From NCBI GenBank assembly GCA_016839665.1, contig JAEOTU010000395.1:1-10871 (forward strand): a stretch of DNA of 10,871 nt, written 5' to 3'. A model generated the notes under the pieces. The model worked only from the letters and a program-made list of their open reading frames with translations, was not told the origin of the DNA and did no database searches. Position numbers and translations under genes: made by a program. Every line of letters starts with the position of its first letter. The stretch's first letter is position 1. This DNA is from Candidatus Hodarchaeota archaeon (GTDB taxonomy: Archaea; Asgardarchaeota; Heimdallarchaeia; Hodarchaeales; Hodarchaeaceae). Positions 1 through 7,345 of the stretch are shown piece after piece.

Positions 1-16
1 ATTGTAGAAAGAAATT

Positions 17-1198
17 ATGAAAATCATTAAAAAGAAGCGCATGACTCTCATCTTTTCTGGATCCATCATCTGGATGCTTCTTTTTTCAGGAATTCTTCTT
101 TTTCGTGTTCCTTACAGCGTGTATTTGGAGATTATCGTGTTTCCTTGGAAACCCATTGATGCTCCCACCTATCCTAATCTAGGAGTGAAAGCAATTGAGT
201 TTGTAGATTCGACTCATGGATGGATAGGGGGTAAAGATGGACTAATTATGGCCACAGTAGATGGAGGCAGATCGTGGTACCAACAGAGCTCTGGGATAAA
301 CGGTTCAGTTCAAACGATCGACTTTTACTCCGCTCAAACTGGAATAGTGATCAGTAAAGACGGGGAAATCGTGGTAACCCAGAATGGCGGAATAAATTGG
401 ACAGTATTAAAAAAAGACAAGTATTTCTCCTCCAAATTTGGAAGGGTGGAACCTGGCTTAAGGGATGCAGTGATTTGTGATGAACAGACTGCATGGGTCC
501 TTGGATCCTACGGACATTTCTATCATATTGACATTCTTCACCATAACTGGACTATTGTTTCTCATACCACTTCTTCATTATTTAGTCTTACGATGATAAA
601 CACAACTCATGGTTGGGCTGTGGGGATGTATGGACAAATCGTGCGAACCCAAGATGGCTGGCATACATCTACCCTGCAGGATTCTAGGGCATCTTCTAAT
701 TTTTACTGCGTTTTCTTCTGGAACATCCTTAAAGGATGGGTAGCAGGAGTTAACAACTTAATCTTGGGCACATCAGATGGGGGCCACACTTGGCGAACCC
801 AATATAACTATCAACACCCTATTCTCCGTGGGATTGAGAGTACTTGTATATTTGACATAGTATTTCTTACTGAATTGAAGGGATGGGCTGTTGGCAGTTA
901 TGGCATCCATTTTACAGTGGATGGAGGAAAAAGTTGGAGTAACCTTGGTTCAAAATCCTGGGGAGTTTCCGAAATTGCTTTTGCTAACGAGACTCATGGT
1001 TGGGCTGTTGGTTCTGTTAAACAACGAAGTTATTATACAACAAATGGAGGAATACTCCCATTAACTGAACCTTTAGTTAACCTGGGAGTAGGAGTAAGTT
1101 CATTTTGCGGAATTCTTGTTGTTTTCCTTATTCTAGGAAAAATTGTCGATTCTAAAGTCAATAGACAGTGGAAGAATGAATTCTATGAATTTTTATGA
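17..1198 (+). CDS. Membrane-anchored Ycf48/BNR-like seven-bladed beta-propeller protein
   Basis: This 393-residue protein has a basic N-terminus, a hydrophobic helix at about residues 10-30 (signal anchor or uncleaved signal peptide) and a second helix at about 355-375 followed by a short charged tail. Between them are seven copies of a 'GW-x-x-G ... T-x-D/N-GG-x-x-W' pattern, near residues 67-88, 108-128, 159-178, 198-218, 239-259, 288-307 and 327-346. Examples are HGWIGGKDG, KGWVAGVNN and HGWAVGSVK, each followed by VDGGRSW, SDGGHTW, VDGGKSW or similar. This is the BNR/Asp-box signature of the Ycf48/HCF136-like sortilin-type propellers, and seven units fit one closed propeller. It is probably exposed outside the cell and may bind protein or glycan; the sequence shows no catalytic site. 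A stop codon (5-7) lies in frame just upstream, so the ATG at 17 is the first possible start; the ATG at 41 is an alternative. The fold is confident, the function unknown. Confidence 0.88.
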   Translation: MKIIKKKRMTLIFSGSIIWMLLFSGILLFRVPYSVYLEIIVFPWKPIDAPTYPNLGVKAIEFVDSTHGWIGGKDGLIMATVDGGRSWYQQSSGINGSVQTIDFYSAQTGIVISKDGEIVVTQNGGINWTVLKKDKYFSSKFGRVEPGLRDAVICDEQTAWVLGSYGHFYHIDILHHNWTIVSHTTSSLFSLTMINTTHGWAVGMYGQIVRTQDGWHTSTLQDSRASSNFYCVFFWNILKGWVAGVNNLILGTSDGGHTWRTQYNYQHPILRGIESTCIFDIVFLTELKGWAVGSYGIHFTVDGGKSWSNLGSKSWGVSEIAFANETHGWAVGSVKQRSYYTTNGGILPLTEPLVNLGVGVSSFCGILVVFLILGKIVDSKVNRQWKNEFYEFL

Positions 1199-1300
1199 TT
1201 TCTTGTTAATAGAACAGAGAATTTTTAAACAATGGATTTGTCTAGAAAAAGGTTGAAATGAAATGACAATGAATAATGGAGAAGTGTAATTAGTGAAATA

Positions 1301-1636
1301 GTGGAGAATTTATCTTTTCTTTTGATTAATATTGGCTCCTTCTTGGTCTCTATTCTCATTATCATTATGGTTTTGGTATTTTATTCTCGTATAAGGCATC
1401 AAGGCCTTATCTTCATCCTTGTAGCTGAAATTTTCAGTTTGGGTTGCCTTATCTTTAATTTTATATTAATAATATTCATCTTTCCAGCTAGTAGTGGGCT
1501 GTCTCTCGTGGGATTTATTGAATTATTGAATCTAATTTCATTGTTCTTGCGTGTCCTGTGGGGTCATCTATTTATATGGGGATTAAGTAAACTAGTCCAA
1601 GATCTGACTTTTCAAAATACTGCGCGTAGTCTCTAA
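1301..1636 (+). CDS. Small hypothetical membrane protein, three predicted helices
   Basis: This is a 111-residue, very hydrophobic protein from a GTG start. An in-frame TAA at 1274-1276 and the absence of any ATG, GTG or TTG between it and 1301 make this GTG the first usable start. A purine-rich stretch (GGAGAAG, about 1279-1285) lies rather far upstream to serve as a ribosome site. Predicted membrane helices cover about residues 7-28, 35-61 and 66-96, with a basic loop (SRIRHQ) between the first two, which would face the cytoplasm. A polar C-terminal tail of about 15 residues follows. I recognise no family, and no conserved charged residue inside the membrane suggests transport. It follows the propeller gene on the same strand after about 100 bp, so co-transcription is possible. 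The coding call rests on length and clean transmembrane periodicity. Confidence 0.6.
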   Translation: MENLSFLLINIGSFLVSILIIIMVLVFYSRIRHQGLIFILVAEIFSLGCLIFNFILIIFIFPASSGLSLVGFIELLNLISLFLRVLWGHLFIWGLSKLVQDLTFQNTARSL

Positions 1637-1672
1637 GATTCCATCCCTCGTTCAAGACGGCATGATTCATAA

Positions 1673-1999
1673 TCCTTGAATTTTTTGTCTTCTACCAGTC
1701 CCCTCAACGTGACTACCGACATTGAGTTCTGGAACATGGATGAAATGGGTGAGTTGGATTAATTAAAGTCACGAATAAGCAAAGGTCAAGATGGCTTTCC
1801 TTTAAATGATAAACCTTCCAATTCTAACGAAGATTCCTTCTGCACACTTATCAAATCATAAAAACTTGATCTGAGAGAATTCATACAAATTATCAATATT
1901 CTATGTGAAAAACCCTGTAAGAATGTGAGCAACTCGACAAATAATATATCACTCCTAATTGAGCCTGATGATTGGAATGTGACGCGAATCACTTCTTAG
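1673..1999 (+). pseudogene. Possible degraded reading frame with two in-frame stops
   Basis: One forward frame stays protein-like for about 109 codons, interrupted only by TAA at 1760-1762 and TAA at 1859-1861, and ends with TAG at 1997-1999. Its segments read like real protein, for example NVTTDIEFWNMDEMGELD, then FPLNDKPSNSNEDSF, then EFIQIINILCEKPC and IEPDDWNVTRITS. No good start codon or family is recognisable. A short antisense frame at 1786-1992 with a GTG start competes for the same DNA and looks less protein-like. The call is weak; the stretch could also be non-coding. The rest of the gap to 2195 holds only the promoter-like A/T tract listed separately. Confidence 0.28.
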
Positions 2000-2157
2000 C
2001 TGAAAACCACAACAATAGATAACCCATCCTAGAAAATTCCTTTATTCTGACTGCAGATTCACCAATTTTTAAACAACACCTTCCAATGAAGGCTTACACA
2101 AAATATCAAGTTAACATTGGCATTGAGGAAATTCCAGGTTTCTAATCGCTAAATCAG

Positions 2158-2169
2158 CTATTTAAAAAA
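2158..2169 (+). promoter_or_regulatory. Putative archaeal TATA box for the seven-repeat propeller gene
   Basis: The stretch CTATTTAAAAAA lies about 30 bases before the GTG start at 2196. A TATA box here would place transcription initiation around 2188-2190, giving a nearly leaderless mRNA. This fits archaeal promoter geometry, but the long A-run makes the exact box uncertain. A small inverted repeat (TTATG at 2179-2183 with CATAA at 2188-2192) lies between box and start. Confidence 0.4.
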
Positions 2170-2195
2170 AAAAACTTGTTATGGGGTCATAACCC

Positions 2196-3530
2196 GTGTT
2201 TAAATGTAAATTGTCAAGAAAATGTATCAGAATATCAATGATCGTACTAATAATTACTCCAGTGTCTTCTGATGTCATAATAATTAGAGAATCATATGCA
2301 AAGAGCGAAGTAACTTATACTACAGAAATGATGTGGAATCAAACTTATGGAGGGAATTTTTCTGAATTAGCTTATGCTCTTATTCAGACTACTGATAATG
2401 GATTTGCCCTAGCAGGTAGTACGAGGTCGTATGGTGCTGGAATGACTGATATGTGGCTTGTGAAAACTGATAGTAATGGTACAATACAGTGGAATCGTAC
2501 CTATGGAGGAACAACTGGGGAGGAAGCCCACAACCTCCTCCAAACCACAGATGGGAGCTTTGTCTTAGCAGGTAATATCAAATCTTATGATAATGATACG
2601 ATTAATAAGAGCATGTGGCTTGTGAAGACTGATAGTAATGGAATGATGCTGTGGAATCAAACCTTTGGAGAAACAGAGTATACTTATGCAGAGAAGCTCA
2701 TCCAGACAGAAGACGGTGGTTTTGTCATAGCAGGTAGTACGAGGTCATACGATGGTAATGAGTCCGATATGTGTCTTCTGAAAACTGATGAAAATGGATT
2801 GATACAATGGAACCACACGTTCGGAGGAAGAAATCGAGAGGAATGCCACGGTCTTATTAAGACTAATGATAATGGATTTGCCCTAGCAGGTAGTACGAGG
2901 TCGTATGGTGTTGGTGAGTCTGATATGTGGCTTGTGAAGACTGATGCCAATGGTGGGTTACAGTGGAATCAGACATATGGGGGTGCGCTTTTTGATTCAG
3001 CTCACAATGTTATCCAGACCACAGATGCTGGGTTTGCTCTTGTTGGTCACACTGGATCTTATGGCGCGGGTGAATATGACATGTGGCTCGTGAGAACAGA
3101 TAGTAGTGGAATGATGCTGTGGAACGGCACCTATGGAGGGACAAGAAGAGATTACGCGAATGTACTCATTCAAACTGAGGATGGTGGGTTTTTATTAGCA
3201 GGAAATACGAGGTCATATGGTGCTGGGATGACTGATATGTGGCTTGTGAGAACTGATAGTAATGGAATAGAGCAATATAACCGATCCTATGGAGGTACAG
3301 AAGACGAGAGCGCTTATGCTCTCCTCCAAACTGCAGATGATAGTTTTGTTATTGCTGGTGTGACCAGTACCTATGGCGCGGGTGGAGATGACATGTGGTT
3401 TGTTAAGATTTCTTATAACGAGTCTTATACCTCAAGTATTCCATACAATGTAATCTTCGGTTCCTTTCTTTTACTGTTAATAGCTTCTTTCTTAGTATTT
3501 GTGCTTCTGTACCAAAGACAGAGGAAATGA
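2196..3530 (+). CDS. Secreted, membrane-anchored seven-repeat beta-propeller protein
   Basis: This 444-residue surface protein starts at a GTG, the first possible start after an in-frame TAA at 2190-2192; an internal ATG at 2238 is an alternative. A basic N-terminus and hydrophobic stretch (about residues 6-35) act as signal peptide. Seven units follow, beginning at residues 47, 99, 153, 205, 257, 309 and 361, with period 52 (one of 54). Each has the pattern W-N-x-T-Y-G-G, then A-x-x-L-I-Q-T-x-D-G-G-F-x-L-A-G, then S-Y-G-A-G-x-x-D-M-W-L-V-K-T-D. Seven such four-strand units are expected to close into one propeller. Every unit carries an N-x-T/S sequon at its WNxT corner, consistent with archaeal N-glycosylation. 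A helix at about 418-440 and the tail RQRK anchor the C-terminus, so the propeller faces outward. A role in adhesion or binding is inference. A degraded relative lies at 5123-5573. Confidence 0.88.
   Translation: MFKCKLSRKCIRISMIVLIITPVSSDVIIIRESYAKSEVTYTTEMMWNQTYGGNFSELAYALIQTTDNGFALAGSTRSYGAGMTDMWLVKTDSNGTIQWNRTYGGTTGEEAHNLLQTTDGSFVLAGNIKSYDNDTINKSMWLVKTDSNGMMLWNQTFGETEYTYAEKLIQTEDGGFVIAGSTRSYDGNESDMCLLKTDENGLIQWNHTFGGRNREECHGLIKTNDNGFALAGSTRSYGVGESDMWLVKTDANGGLQWNQTYGGALFDSAHNVIQTTDAGFALVGHTGSYGAGEYDMWLVRTDSSGMMLWNGTYGGTRRDYANVLIQTEDGGFLLAGNTRSYGAGMTDMWLVRTDSNGIEQYNRSYGGTEDESAYALLQTADDSFVIAGVTSTYGAGGDDMWFVKISYNESYTSSIPYNVIFGSFLLLLIASFLVFVLLYQRQRK
2334..3413 (+). repeat. Seven tandem ~156-bp coding repeats (propeller blades)
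   Basis: Seven in-frame units of 156 bp (one of 162 bp) encode the propeller blades. Similarity is high at DNA level as well as in protein: 2393-2436 and 2867-2910 are identical over 44 bases, and the stretches starting at 2431 and 3217 differ at only two of about 49 bases. Silent positions are also conserved, which suggests recent unit duplication or gene conversion between blades. Confidence 0.85.
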
Positions 3531-3550
3531 TCTCTGAAAATAATTATTAA

Positions 3551-3883
3551 GAACAATCTAATAACAAAGGACAGACAACCAACAATTCAATGTTTGATAA
3601 ATGGCTTCCCTGTGCAGTATTCAGAACCAAGATGGGAACGAATCAAATGCTTGAGGTACACTGAAAATAACCAACGCTGAAGTTCTTTCTACTAGTCTGT
3701 CCTCTTCTAATTTAACCCTTCGGTTTTACAGCCCTTATAGCAATTCCTGTTCTTTTGCTAACTGCTCTAATAATCCTACGAACTAGAAGAAAAGGTCCAC
3801 AGAGCTCTTGGAGCCATTCAGAAGGAACTCATTCAAAAAATCTCGCATCATCTACAGGAATAATTAGAATAGGGATCATTTAA
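3551..3883 (+). pseudogene. Frameshifted remnant of a C-terminally anchored surface protein
   Basis: The forward strand after the propeller gene holds three protein-like pieces in two frames. From 3551 the frame reads through FDKWLPCAVFRTKMGTNQM to a stop at 3662-3664. A second frame then gives LKITNAEVLSTSLSSSNLT (about 3661-3717). From 3716 the first frame resumes with FGFTALIAIPVLLLTALII followed by the basic stop-transfer RTRRK, ending at TAA 3881-3883. Serine/threonine-rich linker, membrane helix and basic tail are the usual C-terminal order of archaeal exported proteins, so this looks like one gene broken by at least two compensating indels. The N-terminal part is missing. Its 3' end overlaps the convergent gene by a few bases. 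The family of the ectodomain is unknown. Confidence 0.5.
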
Positions 3884-4673
3884 CGGGATAAGGCTTTTTT
3901 TTCTTTCCAATCTTAAATCTGGTTAAATATATCGCGAAAAATAAACTCGAGGTTCCTAATGTAATGAAACTGAGAAACAAGAAATCACCCACATTAATGA
4001 TTGAGGGGCAAACACTTTTGGTAAAATTATTAATTTTAATTTCATACTCGTATTGACCATATAATCTTGGTTCCATCTCATTAATAAGGGAACTATCAGG
4101 TGCGTTGTAATAGCAAGACTCCAACCATCCTGTTTTAATATCCCAAACGTTGTAAATTTCTACTCCTACTGTGACAACAGGGCTTCCACCTGCTGCCTTG
4201 AGTTTTTTCTCATACAAATAAGTCTGATTTAACTCATACTGATCATTATCAATACTTAATTGCTCAAAATACGTTTTATTTGAGGTTGTTTTCATTATAA
4301 ATCCTTGAAAATAATTAAGAGAGGTGATATTTACTTGACTGATTGGTTCATTGTTGACTATAAGTTCTCCACAAACACTGTTGTTTTTCACTTGAATAAC
4401 CTTAAAAGTATATAATGTACCTTGTTGTTCTATATAGGTATATTTTTCACCATAAATACCCCAAACAGTCCTGTTTAACTGAATATTTTTTCTTATAAAC
4501 GAGTCCTCTCCGCTCTTTAAAAGGTGATTAAGTTTAACAACAGAATAACTCATTACATCACCAATTTTCGCCTGATATTCAAAAACTATTTCAGCATTTA
4601 TTGGATAAACCTGAATCGTTAAGCTAAAAAATATCAATGAGATTATCATCGAATTTCTATAATGTGATTTCAT
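3876..4673 (-). CDS. Secreted hypothetical glycoprotein with C-terminal membrane anchor
   Basis: The protein is 265 residues from the ATG at 4673, chosen because a ribosome site (AAAGGGAGAA, 4681-4690) sits seven bases upstream and a typical signal peptide follows directly: basic MKSHYRNS, hydrophobic core about residues 8-21, probable cleavage after NA at about 27. An ATG at 4712 would add 13 polar residues but lacks a ribosome site. The ectodomain (about 28-229) is rich in beta-strand pattern and sequons (N67, N97, N115, N132, N149, N216) and contains a KTGWL motif at 180-184 that also occurs in the ectodomain of the membrane protein at 5690-7345. A helix at about 230-252 and a lysine-rich tail anchor it. 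No enzyme motif is visible. It is flanked by gene remnants and probably transcribed alone from the TATA box at 4762-4768. Confidence 0.8.
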   Translation of the reverse strand: MKSHYRNSMIISLIFFSLTIQVYPINAEIVFEYQAKIGDVMSYSVVKLNHLLKSGEDSFIRKNIQLNRTVWGIYGEKYTYIEQQGTLYTFKVIQVKNNSVCGELIVNNEPISQVNITSLNYFQGFIMKTTSNKTYFEQLSIDNDQYELNQTYLYEKKLKAAGGSPVVTVGVEIYNVWDIKTGWLESCYYNAPDSSLINEMEPRLYGQYEYEIKINNFTKSVCPSIINVGDFLFLSFITLGTSSLFFAIYLTRFKIGKKKKPYPVK

Positions 4674-4761
4674 TAATTTGTTCTCCCTTTGTGGATTTTT
4701 AGAGGTCATCATAAATCTAAAGGAATGTTAGTCCAATTGAGCACATAAAAAAAATGAATTC

Positions 4762-4768
4762 TTATAAA
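4762..4768 (-). promoter_or_regulatory. Putative TATA box for the gene at 3876-4673
   Basis: On the minus strand the sequence reads GGGTTTATAAG, a good archaeal TATA box. Transcription would begin about 25 bases downstream, near 4738, giving a 5' leader of about 65 bases that contains the ribosome site at 4681-4690. Confidence 0.5.
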
Positions 4769-4807
4769 CCCATAGTTTAGAACAGCGTTTAATTTCACCT
4801 TATCTAA

Positions 4808-4969
4808 GGACAATCGCACGGGATCTTCTCAACAAACCCGTTAGCTGGTCTTGTAGAACTGTTTTTAGATGAGGTAATCAAGCCTCCTAGCCAGAAACGG
4901 ATTGAAGAATGGATATTGGGTTTGGTAGAAGAGATTGACAAGTTAAAAGAAAACAACGATCTCTTTTGA
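4808..4969 (+). pseudogene. 5'-truncated remnant of a helical-protein gene
   Basis: A forward frame bounded by TAA (4805-4807) and TGA (4967-4969) contains strikingly protein-like sequence, including NPLAGLVELFLDEVIKPPSQ and KRIEEWILGLVEEIDKLKE. The pattern small-G-x-x-x-E-L-F ... I-x-P-P-x-x-K-R-x-x-E-W-I ... x-x-L-x-x-L is one I associate with the N-terminal helical segment of widespread uncharacterised bacterial and archaeal proteins. No ATG, GTG or TTG is available before the conserved part, so the frame lacks its own start and stops right after the motif. It is best read as a fragment left by deletion. Function unknown. Confidence 0.5.
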
Positions 4970-5122
4970 TCAAATCACCCTTTTAACGGATAATAGTCAC
5001 TATATGCGAAATCTAGCTACCTATAGAGTGTAAATGGACTACCCAAGAATCCTGGATTAATATCTCTTGACCCCTCAAAAAGAAGACAATAGGGCTGATT
5101 TTGACGGTTTTTAAAAAACGAA

Positions 5123-5573
5123 TCAATTGAGTTTTTGATACAAAAGCATAATTGCTAGGAGAGAGACTATCACTACTAGAAGAAGGAGACCAAAAAACAC
5201 ATTGGTTGAGGGATTTTGAGAGAGTACGGATATCTTCACTAACCACATATCATCTGACCCCGCACCCCACGAATTAGTGCGGCCTGCGAGAACGAACTCA
5301 TTGTCAGCAATGTGGATGAGCGAGGAGACTCCTTCCCTTCCTGTCCCTCTATAAGTCTGGTTCCACTCCACTATCCCATTTTCATTGGTTTTTACAAGCC
5401 ATATGTCAGAACTACCGTTATGATAGGAATAGGTCTCACCAACAAGAGCAAATCCACCATCCAACGTCTGGATGAGAGCATAAGCAATCATTACTTGTTC
5501 CCTCATAGATTTGACGCCTAATGAAAATAAGGATAGAAATAAAAAACAGGATTCAAATTAAAAGAAGTCTCAT
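5123..5573 (-). pseudogene. Shrunken, frameshifted relative of the seven-repeat propeller
   Basis: The frame from the ATG at 5506 to 5123 encodes two propeller units (YALIQTLDGGFALVGETYS ... DIWLVKTNENG, then WNQTYRG ... AGRTNSWGAGSDDMWLVKIS), a membrane helix and the tail YQKLN, clearly homologous to the C-terminal end of the protein at 2196-3530. It has no signal peptide of its own. A second frame supplies it: from ATG 5573 come MRLLLI, an in-frame TGA (5553-5555), then ILFFISILIFIRRQIYEGTSND, where QIYEGTSND matches the start of a unit (QTYGG...). The first frame picks up exactly there with AYALIQT. One premature stop plus one frameshift near 5485-5490 therefore broke the gene, and about five of the usual seven units are missing. 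Residual expression of the short form from 5506 cannot be excluded. Confidence 0.72.
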
Positions 5574-5620
5574 TCTTGGGATTAATGAAAAGGGAGCGAA
5601 ACTCACACCATTTTAAAAAA

Positions 5621-5630
5621 ATATATCTCT
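5621..5630 (-). promoter_or_regulatory. Possible old TATA box upstream of the broken propeller gene
   Basis: The minus strand reads AGAGATATATTTTTTT about 50 bases before the ATG at 5573, a reasonable archaeal TATA-like element. It would be the surviving promoter of the pseudogene. A/T richness of the region makes chance likely. Confidence 0.25.
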
Positions 5631-5689
5631 TATGGACGAAATGTATCTAGATAAATGAGGAACCACTAACCACTCTCTTGTCTGTTACT

Positions 5690-7345
5690 TCATTCCTTGA
5701 TATATCTTTTTTTACGATAATAGAAAATTGCTATAATTAAGATAGAACTTGAAATGAGGAATACTGGAAAAGTAAGAATGAAATCTATGATCTTATATTG
5801 ATTGATTACCTTACGTTGTTCTTCCTCACTCTCAAATGCTTCTATTTTAAATAAACGTTGAAGAGAAAGGATTTCGTATTTTCCCTCATTACCCCATGTA
5901 CCGTCTCTAATAAGAGTAGCTTCCATGAGCCAGCCTGTTTTTTTCTCGAAATGAAAGGTATATATTGAATTATTGGTTGTAGAAGTATACGAAAGAGTGT
6001 TTACTGATAGTTTCACAAAGTTATTATTTATTAACCACTCAATGGAAGTGGTGTTGGTGTCTGCTTCTGCATTGAACCCTTTCATTGGAGAAATAGAACT
6101 AAAGTTGCTTTTTACTAGATCCAACCATGTTTGATTTAGATATGTAGATGGTAAATAAAGGATTCCTAACATCGGGAATGAAAATTCAGACTTAATCCCG
6201 TCGAAATGAACTGGATTCATTGTACAATTTATTGTAGGTTCGATTTCAGTTAAATTGGGGGTATTAAATGAGACTTGAAATAAGCTGGGGCCTTCATTAA
6301 ATGAAAGATTTCCAAATTCAGCTATCTTTTTTGTGAAAGAATCGGGAGTGCTATTATTTTGAGAATGAACACGAAAATAGTAAAATAGAGGAGTCATATT
6401 GGGAGTAGGTGGTGGTGTATTTATTGTAGATGATAAGTAATAGCGAGGATAATCTTGGTAATTAGTAACCATGATCATTAGAAATATCAAACTCAAAATG
6501 AGTGTACTACTTTTAAGTGCAATAGGTTTGTTAATTCTCCTTATCGTTGGCTTCAGACCATTTTTAATTAGATGTTTAACTATTAATCCAGTTATTCCAC
6601 TGATAAAAACAAATACAAAGACACCAAGAAATTGCTTAACAAATAACAAATCGAAGACATGAATAATATACTCAAGGAAAGACGGGATTGATATAGAAAT
6701 CCAATCCTCTTTGTAATGTGTAGCCCATCTTGGAGCAGCAATGATAGATAATCTTAGATTTGTCGACAAGGGCAATGTGTTAAAGGCTATTGAGAACAAT
6801 CCAAAGAATAGAGCTACTAACGCAACTTCTTTAGCTGATTGTTTCCATCCTATCAAGAAGAGGATAAGAAAAGGAATAACTAAGAATATCCACCAGTAAA
6901 ATGGATATCTCAAAAAAGTCCAGGGGAAATAAGGGATTAGGAAAAAAATTGTAAATAAGAAGAAACACAAAAAAGCTGTGAGTAATGGATTGTTGTGTTC
7001 ATGGAAAAATCTATCTATCTTAGCAGCTGGTCTTAATATTACCCTTTCCACAAAATGAGATTTACCAATTCTTATCAGGAAATTATCTTTACTTTCCAAG
7101 AGAGGTTTTTTTCTGATTTTCTCGGTGTCTTCTAGGATAAATGAACGTGTAATGATTTCAGGGGATTCAAGTTGTTGTATAAATTCCTTCTCTGCAGCTA
7201 TCCCCTTGAGGGTTGGATTCTTGATTTGAAAATACTTAAATTCTGCAGAGAGATGACTTTCATATTCTTCAACAACCGATTCATCACCTTTCAGTTCTAA
7301 AACATGTTTCCTCATCTGCTTTAGATAATCTTGAATATCATTCAT
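5690..7345 (-). CDS. Polytopic membrane protein with HAAS/DUF1700-like head and large ectodomain, partner of PadR
   Basis: This is a 551-residue protein from ATG 7345; a strong ribosome site (GGAGGAG, 7351-7357) lies five bases upstream. Residues 1-75 (MNDIQDYLKQMRKHVLELKG ... EEYESHLSAEF ... EFIQQLESPEIITRSF) match the pattern of the HAAS/DUF1700-type cytoplasmic domain: paired helices, an E-Y-E-x-H-L-like segment, and L-x-x-P-x-x-I. Such domains are typically encoded directly after a PadR regulator. Membrane helices follow at about 119-141, 150-166, 171-193, 231-258 and 277-294. Then comes an extracellular domain of about 220 residues (300-518) with a proline-rich start (TPPPTP) and many N-x-S/T sequons, and a final helix at about 519-543 with a basic tail (YYRKKRYIK). 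A KTGWL motif (469-473) is shared with the protein at 3876-4673. It is probably an envelope sensor or regulator controlled by its PadR partner; the exact role is unknown. Confidence 0.8.
   Translation of the reverse strand: MNDIQDYLKQMRKHVLELKGDESVVEEYESHLSAEFKYFQIKNPTLKGIAAEKEFIQQLESPEIITRSFILEDTEKIRKKPLLESKDNFLIRIGKSHFVERVILRPAAKIDRFFHEHNNPLLTAFLCFFLFTIFFLIPYFPWTFLRYPFYWWIFLVIPFLILFLIGWKQSAKEVALVALFFGLFSIAFNTLPLSTNLRLSIIAAPRWATHYKEDWISISIPSFLEYIIHVFDLLFVKQFLGVFVFVFISGITGLIVKHLIKNGLKPTIRRINKPIALKSSTLILSLIFLMIMVTNYQDYPRYYLSSTINTPPPTPNMTPLFYYFRVHSQNNSTPDSFTKKIAEFGNLSFNEGPSLFQVSFNTPNLTEIEPTINCTMNPVHFDGIKSEFSFPMLGILYLPSTYLNQTWLDLVKSNFSSISPMKGFNAEADTNTTSIEWLINNNFVKLSVNTLSYTSTTNNSIYTFHFEKKTGWLMEATLIRDGTWGNEGKYEILSLQRLFKIEAFESEEEQRKVINQYKIIDFILTFPVFLISSSILIIAIFYYRKKRYIKE

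Noticed and set aside
1786..1992. Antisense 68-codon frame with GTG start
   Set aside because: No recognisable motif, no clear ribosome site, and the opposite strand over the same DNA reads more like protein remains.
2684..2950. Minus-strand frame inside the propeller gene
   Set aside because: It mirrors the repeated codons of the propeller blades; its apparent repeats are a by-product of the sense repeats.
2196..3530. Interpretation of the 52-residue repeats as an enzyme or transporter
   Set aside because: Only propeller-type repeats with a signal peptide and one membrane anchor are present; no catalytic or channel motif is seen.
5013..5246. Minus-strand 77-codon frame overlapping the propeller pseudogene
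   Set aside because: It lies mostly in a shifted frame of the membrane-anchor region and shows no protein-like pattern of its own.
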